Part shown: one piece after another, positions 1-9,948 of the stretch
Layout of the letters: every line of letters starts with the position of its first letter
Position numbering within the stretch: the first letter of the stretch is position 1
Origin: Euprymna scolopes
Taxonomy: Eukaryota; Mollusca; Cephalopoda; Sepiida; Sepiolidae
NCBI GenBank assembly: GCA_024364805.1
Contig: CM044489.1
Coordinates: 112,315,917 to 112,349,071 of the forward strand
DNA: 33,155 bases
Reading direction: 5' to 3'
The notes under the pieces: generated by a model
What the model was told of the DNA's origin: nothing
Database searches by the model: none
Seen by the model: only the letters and a program-made list of their open reading frames with translations
Program-made: the position numbers and the translations under genes

Positions 1-545
1 CCCCCCTATCATTCAGTTTAAATCTCGTTTAAAAGCGTTTAAAAATTTCATTTTGAAGTTATGTCTAATCTCGTTTAAAAATATGGTAAGTAAATTTAGA
101 TTGAAATAGACCTAGGAAGTGCCCAGGGGATGGTATATACTAATATTTAAGTATCGCTTTGCGTTTAAAAACGTTTAAGATTTATTTTAAAATAATCTCT
201 AGTTTCGTTTTAATTACGGTAATAATATTTAGTTAAAATAGACTTAAATTGTGTAAAAATATGGCATATGTTTATATTTAAGTCTCGTTTCACGTTTAAA
301 ATTATTTAAAACGTTATTTAAAAATTATGTAATTTCGTTTTATAAAACGGTAATAAATCTTAGATTGAAATAGGTCTAAACGGTGTCAAAATTTGCGTTT
401 TTATATTTAAGTATATTAAGCATAACATGATCTCGCTCTATTTAAAAACACGTTTTAAAGCATTTAAAATTTTAAACTTAAAAATTCTTCCTAGATCTCG
501 TTTAAAATGGGTGATAAGATCTACAATAATATAACATAAAAAATG
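1..545. repeat. Satellite-like tandem repeat, ~131-bp unit, about four diverged copies
   Basis: The same landmarks recur at a constant spacing. A motif of the form TTAGATTGAAATAG lies at about 96, 229 and 360 (steps of 133 and 131). A motif of the form ATTTAAGT-TCG-TTT lies near 145, 277 and 403. Each unit also carries a block like TCGTTTTAAATACGGTAATAA. The copies differ by many substitutions and small indels, so the array is old. It probably continues to the left of the window and ends where LINE-derived sequence begins near 541. No coding potential is seen. Confidence 0.75.
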
Positions 546-1135
546 GGCACTTGGTTAAGATTAAAGACAAAAAACTTCCTAAACCACTGTTTTATGGCAA
601 GATAAATAGGGGTAAAAGACCACAACATAAACAAATTAAAAGTTTTAAAGATTTTCTGAGAAGCAACTTTAAAATACTGGATATGTATGTATATAAATGG
701 AAATCCCAAGCAAATTGTCGATCACTGTGGAGAAGAAAACATCAGAGAAAGTAGAATGACGTGTAGCGTTTGCTTTCTTAAAACATGTTTTAAGAAAGCA
801 AGAAAAATATAATGTCAGAGAAACAGGACCTGAAATTCATTGGAGCTGGCAGTGAACTGTCATCTAAAGCTGGTTTTGTACATTATCTGAAATTCCACAA
901 TGAAAATAATAAAGAGAGGCTATAACAGTACACCCGGGAGAGCTAATGTAATACTTGTGGAATTTGGAATCTGCAAATCTAGAAATGGCCTGACACGACA
1001 TTTGAATATTCATAATATTATCATGCAAACACCTTGATAAGTAAAAAATGTTTTTATGTCAGGAATGTGCATATTTATATAGGACTAATGCTGGATTTAA
1101 AAGTCACCTACATGTACACAGCTGCACAATACTAT
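541..1135 (+). mobile_element. 3' end of a LINE whose protein ends in C2H2-like zinc fingers (fragment)
   Basis: The frame at 551-754 reads as the segment just after the RT domain of endonuclease-RT LINEs. It has GHLVKI, then KLPKPLFYGK, KSFKDFLRSNFKILD and CRSLWRR, matching the usual LPKrLfYGel / RfKD.lk.nlK / DRs.WR pattern. Further on, decayed fingers follow: SSKAGFVHYLKFH (frame 812-925, cysteines lost), CNTCG plus CKSRNGLTRHLNIH (947-1013, one frameshift between the halves) and CQECAYLYRTNAGFKSHLHVH (1057-1119). The same tail type occurs at 14240-14400 and 17555-17755, so these belong to one family or close relatives. The copy is 5'-truncated, frameshifted and carries stops. The clade is not resolved; automatic annotation often calls such proteins craniofacial-development-protein-2-like. 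Confidence 0.75.
771..800. repeat. Perfect 30-bp palindrome
   Basis: The 15 bases TGCTTTCTTAAAACA at 771-785 are followed at once by their exact reverse complement at 786-800, with no spacer. It lies inside the LINE tail between the WRR segment and the first finger remnant. The palindrome also disrupts the expected reading there, so it may be a local fold-back mutation. Confidence 0.9.
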
Positions 1136-1179
1136 ACTGAAGAGATAGCAATCTTCTGTTAAAAAAGCAATAATCATTC

Positions 1180-1372
1180 ATAATATATATGTACATAATG
1201 TATGTATATATATATGTGTGTATATACGTAATGTATATATATGTATATATATTTACATAATGTATATATATATATATATATATATATGTACATAATGTAT
1301 GTATATATATATGTACATAATGTATGTATATAAATATGTGTATATACGTAATATATATATGCAGGTGTATAC
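1180..1372. repeat. Compound microsatellite/minisatellite (TA, TG and ACATAATGTATG units)
   Basis: Blocks such as ATGTACATAATGTATG and TATATACGTAATG recur four or more times between (TA)n tracts. This indicates a microsatellite that has grown by duplication of longer sub-blocks. The open frames across it are periodic artefacts. Confidence 0.85.
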
Positions 1373-1554
1373 ATATTTTTTAAGTTACAATTCCGAATTT
1401 TTTAAAACACCTGGGCTTTTTATTTTCTCATATAAGTATATGTTACAGATCTGTTTCCTTTCAACAAAAAGTAAAGAAAAAATGGATGTACATAAAATCA
1501 ATCCAAAAATTAGCGTGAAAATGGAAATATATTAGAAAAAACTAAAGGAAAATT

Positions 1555-1790
1555 ACTAAAGAAAAGAGATATTAGGACGAGTTAATTAGAGTGATCTCCC
1601 CTAGATTAAATTACTAGCGAAATAATGACAAAACCGAATGTTTACTCATAAGCAGAAAAACGAATACATTTCCAAAATATTGTAGTTTTAATGCAGATCA
1701 GTTTTAGTTAATAATATATTACAATAAGAATTAATGGGAAATACATTTTAAGAAGTAAATCAATAAAATGAATGAAAAGAATAATTATGA
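1555..1790. repeat. Dispersed repeat A, copy 1 (left half)
   Basis: The stretch around TTAGAGTGATCTCCCCTAGA (near 1588) aligns with TTAGAGTGATCTGCCCTAGA near 7750. Similarity appears to run for ~230 bases in the same orientation, including a later AGAAGTAAAT / TGAAGTAAAT block. I see no coding potential. The family is not recognised. Copy 3 (7725-8128) carries this half plus the half seen in copy 2 (6723-6905). Confidence 0.6.
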
Positions 1791-2264
1791 ATCCGAAAGT
1801 GCAGACAAACAATTATAAAATACATTCTATATTTATTAAAAAAATGATTTAAATTAAAAATAATATATAATCATTAATAAATAAAGAAACATTATATACA
1901 TAAAATGAACTCATTTTTCCCGTCTGATTTTGACATTAATAGGATTAAAAATCAAGATATTTCATGCTAATATAATATGCACAAACGGCAGAACAATATC
2001 TGAGGTGTGTTATAGGCTTATTATTTCTCAAATTCCTCGATAATCTTAGATTTCTATACTTTTTCTGCTGAGAAGTCACGGCCAAAATCGGTTAAGATCA
2101 ATGGAAGTGGTAAAATATTTTCTCTCTAATAAATTCCTCCTGCCCCTGCCACCACTTAACACCGTTTGGGGATCGTTCACAAGGAACAGTTGAGAAGAGA
2201 ACACCGGTTTAGCTTCGTAGTTCTTTCATGTGAAGTTATTTAAAATCACTAAACTAAGCTGCAG
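1791..2264. other. No recognisable feature
   Basis: AT-rich sequence without a convincing frame, RNA or repeat on either strand. The interval 1373-1554 between the microsatellite and repeat A likewise holds nothing I recognise. Confidence 0.5.
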
Positions 2265-2265
2265 T

Positions 2266-2395
2266 GCTCTGTGGCGTAGTGGTTAGCGTGCTGAACAATT
2301 CACATTATATTTTAACGTTGCAGATGTTTTTTTTTCACACTTTATTTTCCTACTTTTACTCATGACTCCGGGTTTGATCCTTCCTACTTACCTAC
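2266..2395 (+). mobile_element. tRNA-like SINE head (RNA polymerase III A and B boxes)
   Basis: GCTCTGTGGCGTAGTGG followed by TTAGCGTGCTG looks like the 5' half of a tRNA; the A box is TGGCGTAGTGG at 2272-2282. GGGTTTGATCC at 2370-2380 is a good B box. The boxes are ~98 bases apart rather than the ~45 of a tRNA. The extra DNA (a T-run and AT-rich sequence) suggests an insertion between them. The A-box half most resembles arginine-type tRNAs, and tRNA-derived SINEs are well known in cephalopods. The exact SINE family is inference. Confidence 0.55.
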
Positions 2396-2399
2396 CATA

Positions 2400-2464
2400 A
2401 CATTTTTTAAAACTCCCCCCGTCCCGGAAACAAACACTCGGGAAACGCCGGGTACCCCCGCTAG
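2400..2464 (+). mobile_element. Helitron-like 3' terminus (short hairpin plus CTAG)
   Basis: CTCGG at about 2438 pairs with CCGGG at about 2449 across a short loop (one T:G pair). It is followed after eight bases by CTAG at 2461-2464 and then T. That is the layout of Helitron 3' ends, where a hairpin sits about ten bases before CTRR. It resembles the ends at 19134-19162 and 19625-19652. I cannot place the matching 5' end, so this may be a fragment fused to the SINE head. Confidence 0.5.
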
Positions 2465-2725
2465 TAGTAAATAAAAGAAAAACAAGGAATAATTATAGAT
2501 GCGAAAGTACGGCTGAAGGGACAAATAAACGCATAAATAATTCAACCGACTAAGACTTGACAACCAACGGGAGTTACATAAACTTTTCTGAAGAGCTGTC
2601 TACATTCACAACTACAGTAACAACATATTTTTACTGTTTCTTGAAGATTGCTAACGATTCAGATCTGTAACATTCTCTTATCTGAAAATATAATATTTTT
2701 ATAAGTAATTGTGAATGTAACTTTA

Positions 2726-2749
2726 ATATATATATATATATATGTATAT

Positions 2750-2786
<37 letters not shown>
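2726..2786. repeat. (TA)n microsatellite
   Basis: Nearly pure TA repeat with one short TATGTATATAAAA interruption. Confidence 0.95.
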
Positions 2787-2788
<2 letters not shown>

Positions 2789-3377
2789 TCATAATATCAT
2801 TGGGCATCAGACAAATGCAATACATTTGGTATTGCACAATTTATATTATATGATTGACTTGCTATAACTGGAAAAACATTACTGTTTGAATATTTACAAG
2901 AAACACATAAAAGTATTATTGCTGCCCGCTTTGGATTGAACTACTAGCTAGTATAATCAAAATTTTTTCCATAGAAGAAATGCATTTTACTCCAAAAAAA
3001 GATAGAAATTCCGAAACACAAAACATACGGGCTGGACATGGTACAGTCAGTCAACACTTCAACTATTAAGATGATACGTTGAAGAGTTTACCGCTATAAG
3101 TTTATGGAAGAAAATTCAGAAAGATAATAAAAATAAACTAATGCACCCACAACTAATCTAAAAGAAGAACATAAAGGCATCGAAATATCATTTACGAAAA
3201 TTATATGATCAAATCCATAATACCGGCCCTGGAAACATTTGAACTGGTCATGCTGAAACTCGCTAAGAATCTTTGCGTGAAAAATAAGCAAAAATACACG
3301 TATCCAACAATAAAAAAATGGCACCTTCAGAAAGATTAAGAACAGCACTAATCTGATAGTCCCGGCATGTAAAACAA

Positions 3378-3379
<2 letters not shown>
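2787..3379. other. No recognisable feature
   Basis: AT-rich intergenic-type sequence. The only open frames are short and resemble no protein family I know. Confidence 0.5.

Positions 3380-3470
<91 letters not shown>
3380..3470. repeat. (TA)n microsatellite, ~91 bp
   Basis: Pure AT dinucleotide repeat. It produces long YI/IY periodic frames on the minus strand that are not genes. Confidence 0.97.
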
Positions 3471-3475
<5 letters not shown>

Positions 3476-4924
3476 TCGAAACATATAACATGCTAATAAT
3501 AAAGTAAAAATAACTATACAATTTCATAAGGAAATGCAGAACATGATATCGATTCATCATCATTTGGGATCTGTGAAAAAAAATGAACATTCATGATAAA
3601 ATAGACGTATATACACCATTTAGTCCACGTTTTAATTTAAAAGATCATGAATTAGATTTTAAGAATAACTAGTCAATTAGAGTAATATTACCGCGCAAAT
3701 ATGATTTAGGTTGTACACTTAATAAAATATTAGAATATATAATGCCAACATTAAAAAAACACGAAGACACATAACCTTGTGACATCCTTTAGGCGTTATC
3801 GGCTGGTTTAGTAGATAACCCCAAGAAAGGGGCAGAACATTTATAATGTTTAACATAGTCTTATATTACTCATTAATTTCCTCTAGTTAATCGAAAAAAA
3901 AGCATTAGAACTTGCAATAAAGTAATAGGATATATAACTGCATAAGATATAGATGTAGTATAGCGAACAAAGAGAGCCCTTATAAGATAAAACAATAAGC
4001 GATATACAAGAACAAATAGAAATTTAACTTTGATATAACGATGAATCTTGGAACGCTGCCCAGGTAATTGATTTGGTGGGGCAATACATTTTGAGGAAAC
4101 TAAATAATAAAATTTCAAACCTAAATGGAGGTTCGTGTAGAGATGATTCACTATTTTTCGTGAATTCTATTAATAGAAGATTTTAGAAATCTAATTAAAA
4201 AATTAAGCAGTTATTTATTGAATAAAAACTAAAATTAACGATAGATATTCACCACAAAATAGTAAACTTCCTAAATGTAACATTAAACTTTGAAAATGTT
4301 TCATACGAACCATTATCATAAACAGAACGAAACTCTATACTATGTAGACTACAAATCAAATCATCCATAGCCATGAAAAAGTCACCGTCCCTAGCATCTT
4401 AAAATAATTTCTAAGCAATAGAAAAGCAAGCAAGTCTTTAATAACAATAAGGCGTACTTCAAACAAGAATTAGTAAGACCCGGATACTACAGGCAAAAAA
4501 CATTCAGAGTAAAAACAAAAGCAGGAAAAAAATCATCAACCGTCAAATGTAATGTCATATGATATGGCTAAGAATAAAACTAGCAAAGGAAAAAGTAAAA
4601 GAAGAAATCAATTTGTAAACATGCTACGAGTAATGATGAGACAGGATCATCGACCTTAATAGAGAAATTAGGGGGGGGGGCAAATAGACAAATGAACCAG
4701 ATCTGGTTAATCCGCCCTACACTGACCACATCAAAAATCACATTCCGAAAATAAATTTCTAAATGATTGATGAACACTCCCTCCCAGAATCTCAACTTAG
4801 CAAAATAATTAATAAAAATACAGTTAACTTTTATTTCACCATATCTTTTAAGTTTACGAAAAATATAATAAGTTCCAAACAATACCAAATTTAACAACAT
4901 AAGAAAATATAGGAATAGGGAACC
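3471..4924. other. No recognisable feature (~1.45 kb)
   Basis: AT-rich sequence with no recognised gene, RNA or transposon. A run of ten G lies just after 4670. The minus-strand open frame at 3873-4151 (92 codons) is hydrophobic and AT-driven; I recognise no domain and do not call it. The 195-codon minus frame at 4580-5167 runs into the antisense of LINE copy a and is also not called. Confidence 0.5.
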
Positions 4925-5351
4925 CCAGTTTTGGACAATAGCAAACAGAATCCTGAACAGAAGCATGTGTTCTTTCCCAACCATCATCAATGGACCTGAG
5001 GTCATCTCGTCAGCATCAGACAAAGCCAAACTATTTGCCAAGAACTTTGCACCTAATTCTCTCCTATGTGAGAGACAGCACGATATACGGCATATAATAT
5101 CTGTGCGTGATGTCGCCAACCTATTCAAGAACCTTGATTTCAGTAAATCAACTGGCCTTGACGGCATTCCAATTATACTGTTAAAAACGCTTCAACATGA
5201 ACTTGCTCCTATACATAAAAAGCTGTTTAAGCGTCGTCTTAAGGAGAAATGCTTCCCCACATCCTGAAAACCTCATCAGTATGCCCTGTATTTAAGAACT
5301 CAGGATAGATCATCTCACTCTGAGTACAGTCCAATAAGTCTCCTGTGCGAC

Positions 5352-5726
5352 ATGAGTAAGTTGCTGGAATCCATATTAAATATAGAAGTAGTCAACCACC
5401 TCAGCAGAAATAAGCTTCTTAGTGACATGCAATATGGTTTCAGTTCTGCTAGATTTAATGCAGATGGGATACCAGTTATATCTCATTGGATTACTGAATC
5501 TCTAGATGGAGGCTTCCTGTCTAGAGCAATTGCTCTTGACATATCAAAGACATTTGATAGGGTATGGCATAAAGGCGTACTTCACAGGATTTCCAGCTAC
5601 GGTATAGTTGGAAATATCTTCTCAATTATTAAATCATTTTTTCTGAGTCTCGCAGTAGTAGTGGTTGATGGGCAGAAATCAGAGCGCACAGTATTAATGC
5701 TGGAATTCCTCAGAGGTCAATCCTGA
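5352..5726 (+). pseudogene. LINE reverse transcriptase fragment (fingers/palm, before the YADD box)
   Basis: This is the longest open part of the RT of LINE copy a. It covers MSKLLESILN, SDMQYGF, the first catalytic region (LDISKTFDRVW) and the region before the VPQGS box. The frame is lost just after LRGQS, where the family has GVPQGSILSP. The YADD box at 5779-5790 is in another frame. In an active element it would copy LINE RNA at the target site; this copy cannot make a whole enzyme. The 111-codon frame at 5877-6212 is the following thumb region of the same protein. Confidence 0.85.
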
Positions 5727-6320
5727 GCCCAACTCTTTTCCTGAGCTACATCACAAACACAGATCGTTCGTTGACATTTATGCTGATGACACGACCATCT
5801 ATGACAACACATCAAAGGCCGTAAATGGTCAAGTTCTCTCTGATTCCCTCTCCTCGGATCTTGAGCGCGTGGTACAATGGGAGAAGAGGTGGCTAGTTAC
5901 TTTAATGCATCTAAAACCAAGCTTCTGTATTTCCATCATCAACGCTCTGATCCCCATTTGGCACCAATTGAAATGGATGACGCTTGTCTTAGGGAGGTTC
6001 CATGTTTTGACAAGCTTCTGGGATTGATCTTTCCTCATGATCTGAAATGGAACACGCACGCCAAATCTGTTGTTAAAGTCGCTGGAAAAATGGTGGGATC
6101 ATTCTACCGCTCCAGTAGATATCTCACTGTTGATGCAATTCTCAGTCTATATAAAAGCCAAGTACATCCAATGATTGGAGTACTGTTGCCACATCTGGGC
6201 AGGGGCTGTTAGAAGCAGCTCATCCTGCCTGGACAGAGTTCGAAATATATTCGTAGCTTAGTGGGGGGTGCCTTTTTATATTCCTTGCAACCTCTCTCCC
6301 ACAGAAGTGACGTTGCGATC

Positions 6321-6378
6321 CTGACTATTTTATCGATATTTCCATGCTCCTGACTATTTTATCGATATTTCCATGCTC
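6321..6378 (+). repeat. Perfect 29-bp tandem duplication inside LINE copy a
   Basis: The 29 bases at 6321-6349, starting CTGACTATTTTATCG, are repeated exactly at 6350-6378. They encode the decayed YRYFHA segment of the LINE C-terminus, which is present once in related elements. It is a recent-looking local duplication, because the two units are identical within an otherwise diverged copy. Confidence 0.95.
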
Positions 6379-6722
6379 GTCTGAGCTCCGATCTCTGATC
6401 CTCCTTGCTAATCTTTCACAAAAGCACCCGTATAGCTGAAACCACTGCCAATAATTTGTCCACTCTTTATCTTTGCCTAAATCAAAAAGTAGATTCCATG
6501 AACAAAGCTTATTTCTTAGAACTGCACGCTTGTGGAACTCTCTTCTATTTGCCTGCTTCCCAGCTGGCCACAACATAAACAATTACTTGATGAACCGCCT
6601 CCTTAAGTAATCCAATTTACCAAATTCCCATTACTAGCGATTACAATATTATCCCATTGACTACTCTACGCTCTGTAACCCTTATCCCCGTGTGGCCACC
6701 GGACCTTGATGAGTCGTGATTC

Positions 6723-6905
6723 CTATATAAAAACAATATAGTGAAAATAGCTGCAACTACTGAAACCAAGATGAATTTCGGCTAACTTCATAAAATTTCT
6801 ATGAATGAGGTCATAAATGAAAACAACAGTAATTTATACTTGGGATCGACAGAATGCTAATTCTAAGATAGATTCCATAAGCATTTTACGTACTTCTAGT
6901 GAAAG
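6723..6905. repeat. Dispersed repeat A, copy 2 (right half)
   Basis: Blocks AATATAGTGAAAATAGCTGC, CTATGAATGAGGT, CTTGGGATCGACA and GATTCCATAAG recur in the same order and orientation at 7954-8108. It begins right at the 3' end of LINE copy a, so the LINE may have inserted into it. No coding sequence is seen. Confidence 0.75.
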
Positions 6906-7724
6906 ATAAATAATTTAATAAACAGCAATAACAATGAGAATAATAAAATAACGTCGATAGTATTAATAACGTAATAAATGATGGATTCATAAAAAGTAAG
7001 AATCTAATGAACACAGCACTAAGTGAGTTGTTTACGTAAATCTGTAGAAATAAAACTGAGTATTACTGAAAATGGTTGATAGTACGGAAAGCTAATAAGT
7101 ATAAAATAAATAAGTCAGAACAGCTGTAGCTTTTGTATCCTTGAGTCATATCACATATCAACATCTAAGGAAAATTTATTAAATAAGCGCCTTGATGCAC
7201 TGCAATAATGTCTGCATAGGAATAAATTCCTGTTATACGGCCTTAGACCAGACAACATTCAATGAATAACAAAAAGGGAAATATATAAATATGCATAAGG
7301 GAGAGGGAAAAGGAGATTATAGTATAACTTATACTTAATATAAAAATATAAATTAAATATTAAATATAGGGGAACCTATTCTTGAAGCAAATAATGAGAC
7401 ATACCAAACATATAAGGTTTAATTTAAAAAATTTAGTAACAGTTAAAGAGGATTATGGTAAGCTATTAAGTAGAGACACTAAAGGAATAATTAAAATAGA
7501 TTCCTTAAATCTATATGCTTTAGGAACGCAACATAAATATGAAATTACACAACTTGGAAGTAAGATAGATTACAATAATAGATAATGTAATAAAATAGAC
7601 ATTTAAGTATATACTATATAAATGCAATCGTAAAAAATGCATAAATATATTAACATAAAAACAATTCACAAATTAGCCAGCAAATGCTAATATAAAAAAA
7701 AATAAGCAATGAGAAATCACTAAT
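6906..7724. other. No recognisable feature (~0.8 kb)
   Basis: AT-rich sequence between two copies of repeat A. A 67-codon open frame at 7382-7585 (starting MKQIMRHTKHIRFN) is the only notable one. Its lysine/asparagine-rich make-up is what AT-rich DNA gives by chance, and I recognise no domain. Confidence 0.5.
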
Positions 7725-8128
7725 CAAACTATATATTAGGAAAAGTAAATTAGAGTGATCTGCCCTAGACTAAATAAGTAGCGCATATACAGATAAAGGA
7801 AATGTTTACACGTAGACAGATCACCAAATACATTACAAATATATTGTATTCTTTATACCGAGCAATTTTAATTGATAATAACATACAATAAATAAGATAT
7901 AGTGAAAATAAAATTGATGAAGTAAATTAAATAAGATTAATAAAAACCCAGGAAGAATATAGTGAAAATAGCTGCGATTGCAGAAACCAAGATTAATTTC
8001 CACTTGCAAGGAAATTCCTAACTTCATAAATAGTCTATGAATGAGGTTATTAATAGTAATTTTTACTTGGGATCGACACAATGCTAATTTAAATATAGAT
8101 TCCATAAGTACGTAACATTCTTCAAGTA
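7725..8128. repeat. Dispersed repeat A, copy 3 (both halves)
   Basis: The left part (7725-7955) matches copy 1 at 1555-1790. The right part (7938-8128) matches copy 2 at 6723-6905. It is therefore the most complete copy in the window. It lies a few hundred bases upstream of the Penelope-like coding remains. It could be the element's 5' or terminal-repeat-like region, but that link is inference from position only. Confidence 0.65.
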
Positions 8129-8212
8129 AAATAATAATAGACTAAAAGCCTGGTTACATATATGTAAAAATAAAAATAGGATACTCTCTAAGACCCATAA
8201 TCTCCCCAAAAT

Positions 8213-8302
8213 ATTAATAACATTATCCAACAGCACAAAATGTTCCACCAAGTTCATATTAATAACATTATCATACAGCACAAAATGTTCCACCAAGTTC
8301 AT
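8213..8302. repeat. 45-bp direct tandem duplication
   Basis: Units at 8213-8257 and 8258-8302 both read ATTAATAACATTATC, then CAGCACAAAATG and TTCCACCAAGTTCAT. They differ at only two adjacent positions. Confidence 0.95.
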
Positions 8303-8462
8303 AAGCCATCAAAAATACCCCCAAATACATAAATGCCTTCCTTATCACTGAAAACTTCTTCACAAGCATCCTTATTAAGGATACAAAATGTAATTCTTAA
8401 CCAAGTATACAACCACAACACGATACCCCTTCCGGCCATAAAAACCCAAACCTTGTAAAAGT

Positions 8463-8888
8463 ATTACTAAAACGCACCACTCAAGTTTTCTTCACCGAAC
8501 CTACTGGGAAATCCAAATAGATGACTTTTCAATAGAATCACCCCAAGGACCCACATTCGCCGAATACTACAAGACCAACCTTGAAAACAAGATCCTCTTA
8601 GATTCAAACAATGAACCCAACATTTATGCTCGATATGTAGATGACATATTAATAGCGACAGAATCCGTTCAAGACATTAATAAATTCAAACTAAACCTCG
8701 AAATACACTACGTTCTAAAATTAACAGACGAACTAAAATTAATTAATAAAACCCCTTTTCACGATGTATTAGTAGACTCTAACAACTTTATTAAATACAT
8801 AGACTCAACATATACCAAAATTAATAACAATTCAATGCTCTTTAATTACCACAGCGAATGCCCACAAAAATACAAAACTGCCTTATAA
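8463..8888 (+). pseudogene. Penelope-like reverse transcriptase fragment
   Basis: One frame stays open from about 8463 to the stop at 8886-8888, with no initiator ATG at its head. It reads IDDFSIESPQGPTFAEYY (cognate of the PLE dGfsmGSPLgPtfA box), LENKIL, then NIYARYVDDILI with the catalytic aspartates at 8640-8645. PFHDVLVDSNN (the nFLDvlv box) and FNYHSECPQKYKTAL follow. All of these are characteristic of PLE RTs. The enzyme would prime reverse transcription at a nicked chromosomal site. Here only the C-terminal part survives. Confidence 0.82.
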
Positions 8889-9239
8889 GACCTCTGATTT
8901 ACCATTGATATAATATAGAATAAACTCGACAAATATTTTACAAAGAACAACTAACATTAAACTAACCTAAATAAACAATACTTTCCCTTACAAAATCGTA
9001 GACAAACTCATAAAACTCTATTTAAACTCTATCGTTATAAAACCATAAAAGCTAATTCTAACAAAAAACGACACCATCAAGGTATAATATAAACAACAAC
9101 TACATGTTAACTACAAAAGAGACGAAAAAATAATGACAAACCTAATTAAAAGGTACATCAAACACATCGAACAGAACAAAAGATTAAAATAATAATAATA
9201 TATTATACTAAATTTCAAACCTCCAATATTATAATTAAA

Positions 9240-9655
9240 AACAATAATAATACTATTAAAACCACATGCAACAAAACGAATGTAGTATATGAATTTACAT
9301 GCTCTCCCGAAAATGTCCCCGAACACACTCTACAAGTTATTATAATGCATACATTGTCCACACTACGACAACACTATCCCGATGATTACCTTACCACATT
9401 GCAGATAATAGCGCCACCAAACGACACCTAATATTTCGCAACTAAAACTTACTATCATCCGAAATCCGAAATATTTTAATTAACAATTCAAGTATTAGAT
9501 ATCTTAACAGTAGCACACGAAGATTTAAATTACTAAAAGCTATACTAATTAAAAAAAACTACAACGTCTTATTAACCGAATCGCGTTTAATATACGAACA
9601 AATATACAAACCGCATTCAATAATTAATAATAAATATAATACAAAATATAAATAA
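9240..9655 (+). pseudogene. Penelope-like GIY-YIG endonuclease domain, decayed
   Basis: NNTIKTTCNKTNVVYEFTCS (from ~9249) is the PLE linker that precedes the GIY-YIG box. HTLSTLRQH follows, corresponding to yiGhT..tLr.Rl. In another frame, YHIADNSATKRHLIFRN, LLSSEIRNI and the helical FKLLKAILIKKNYNVLL run to the stop at 9653-9655. The tyrosine-glycine core itself is no longer readable (IIMHT where YIGHT is expected). At least one frameshift and a stop separate the blocks. Confidence 0.7.
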
Positions 9656-9877
9656 AATGAGAAAATCAAAATTACAAATCAATAATGCACACCTATCCAT
9701 CATACACCTACATATATAACAATAATAAAATAAAATAAAATAGAATTTACTATGAATGCATCAAAGCCTCGATAAATAAGAACATCCACTCCTGAGTACG
9801 ATAGGAAGTACTTGTAAAGCGCTAGGAAATATGGCTGAACAACAACCATTGGACGCCATATTATATTACTTATCTAC

Positions 9878-9880
<3 letters not shown>

Positions 9881-9947
<67 letters not shown>
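9881..9947. repeat. (TA)n microsatellite, ~67 bp
   Basis: Pure AT repeat between the Penelope-like 3' UTR and the CTAG end of the Helitron at 9948. Confidence 0.97.

Positions 9948-9948
<1 letters not shown>

Larger units (their letters stand above)
4925..6730 (+). mobile_element. LINE copy a, Jockey/CR1-like, 5'-truncated and decayed
   Basis: Homology starts in the linker between endonuclease and RT (RILNRSMCSFPTIINGPE) and runs to the 3' UTR. RT motifs in order: STGLDGIPIILLK (~5148), MSKLLESILN (5352), LLSDMQYGF, ALDISKTFDRVWHKG (~5535), YADDTTIYDN with the catalytic pair (5779-5790), then FNASKTKLLYFHHQRSDPHL and KMVGSFYRSSRYLT. The endonuclease is missing. The reading moves among all three frames and contains stops. 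The 3' UTR (CCTTATCCCCGTGTGGCC, near 6680) matches the end of copy b (14521-17482), so both are one family with roughly 70% similar protein and opposite orientation. A short A-run marks the end near 6730. Confidence 0.88.
8463..9880 (+). mobile_element. Penelope-like element (PLE), 3' part
   Basis: It contains a C-terminal RT segment with the PLE box RYVDDIL, followed by a GIY-YIG-type endonuclease remnant introduced by CNKTNVVYEFTC. That order is diagnostic of Penelope-like retroelements, which are neither LINEs nor LTR elements. The stretch after the last coding block (about 9660-9880) would be its 3' UTR and ends against a (TA)n array. Upstream RT motifs are not recognisable. The copy is broken by stops and frameshifts. 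Confidence 0.78.

Noticed and set aside
4900-6745. Shared AATATAG near both ends of LINE copy a as a target-site duplication
   Set aside because: It is only seven AT-rich bases, and the flanks do not align further, so it is not convincing.
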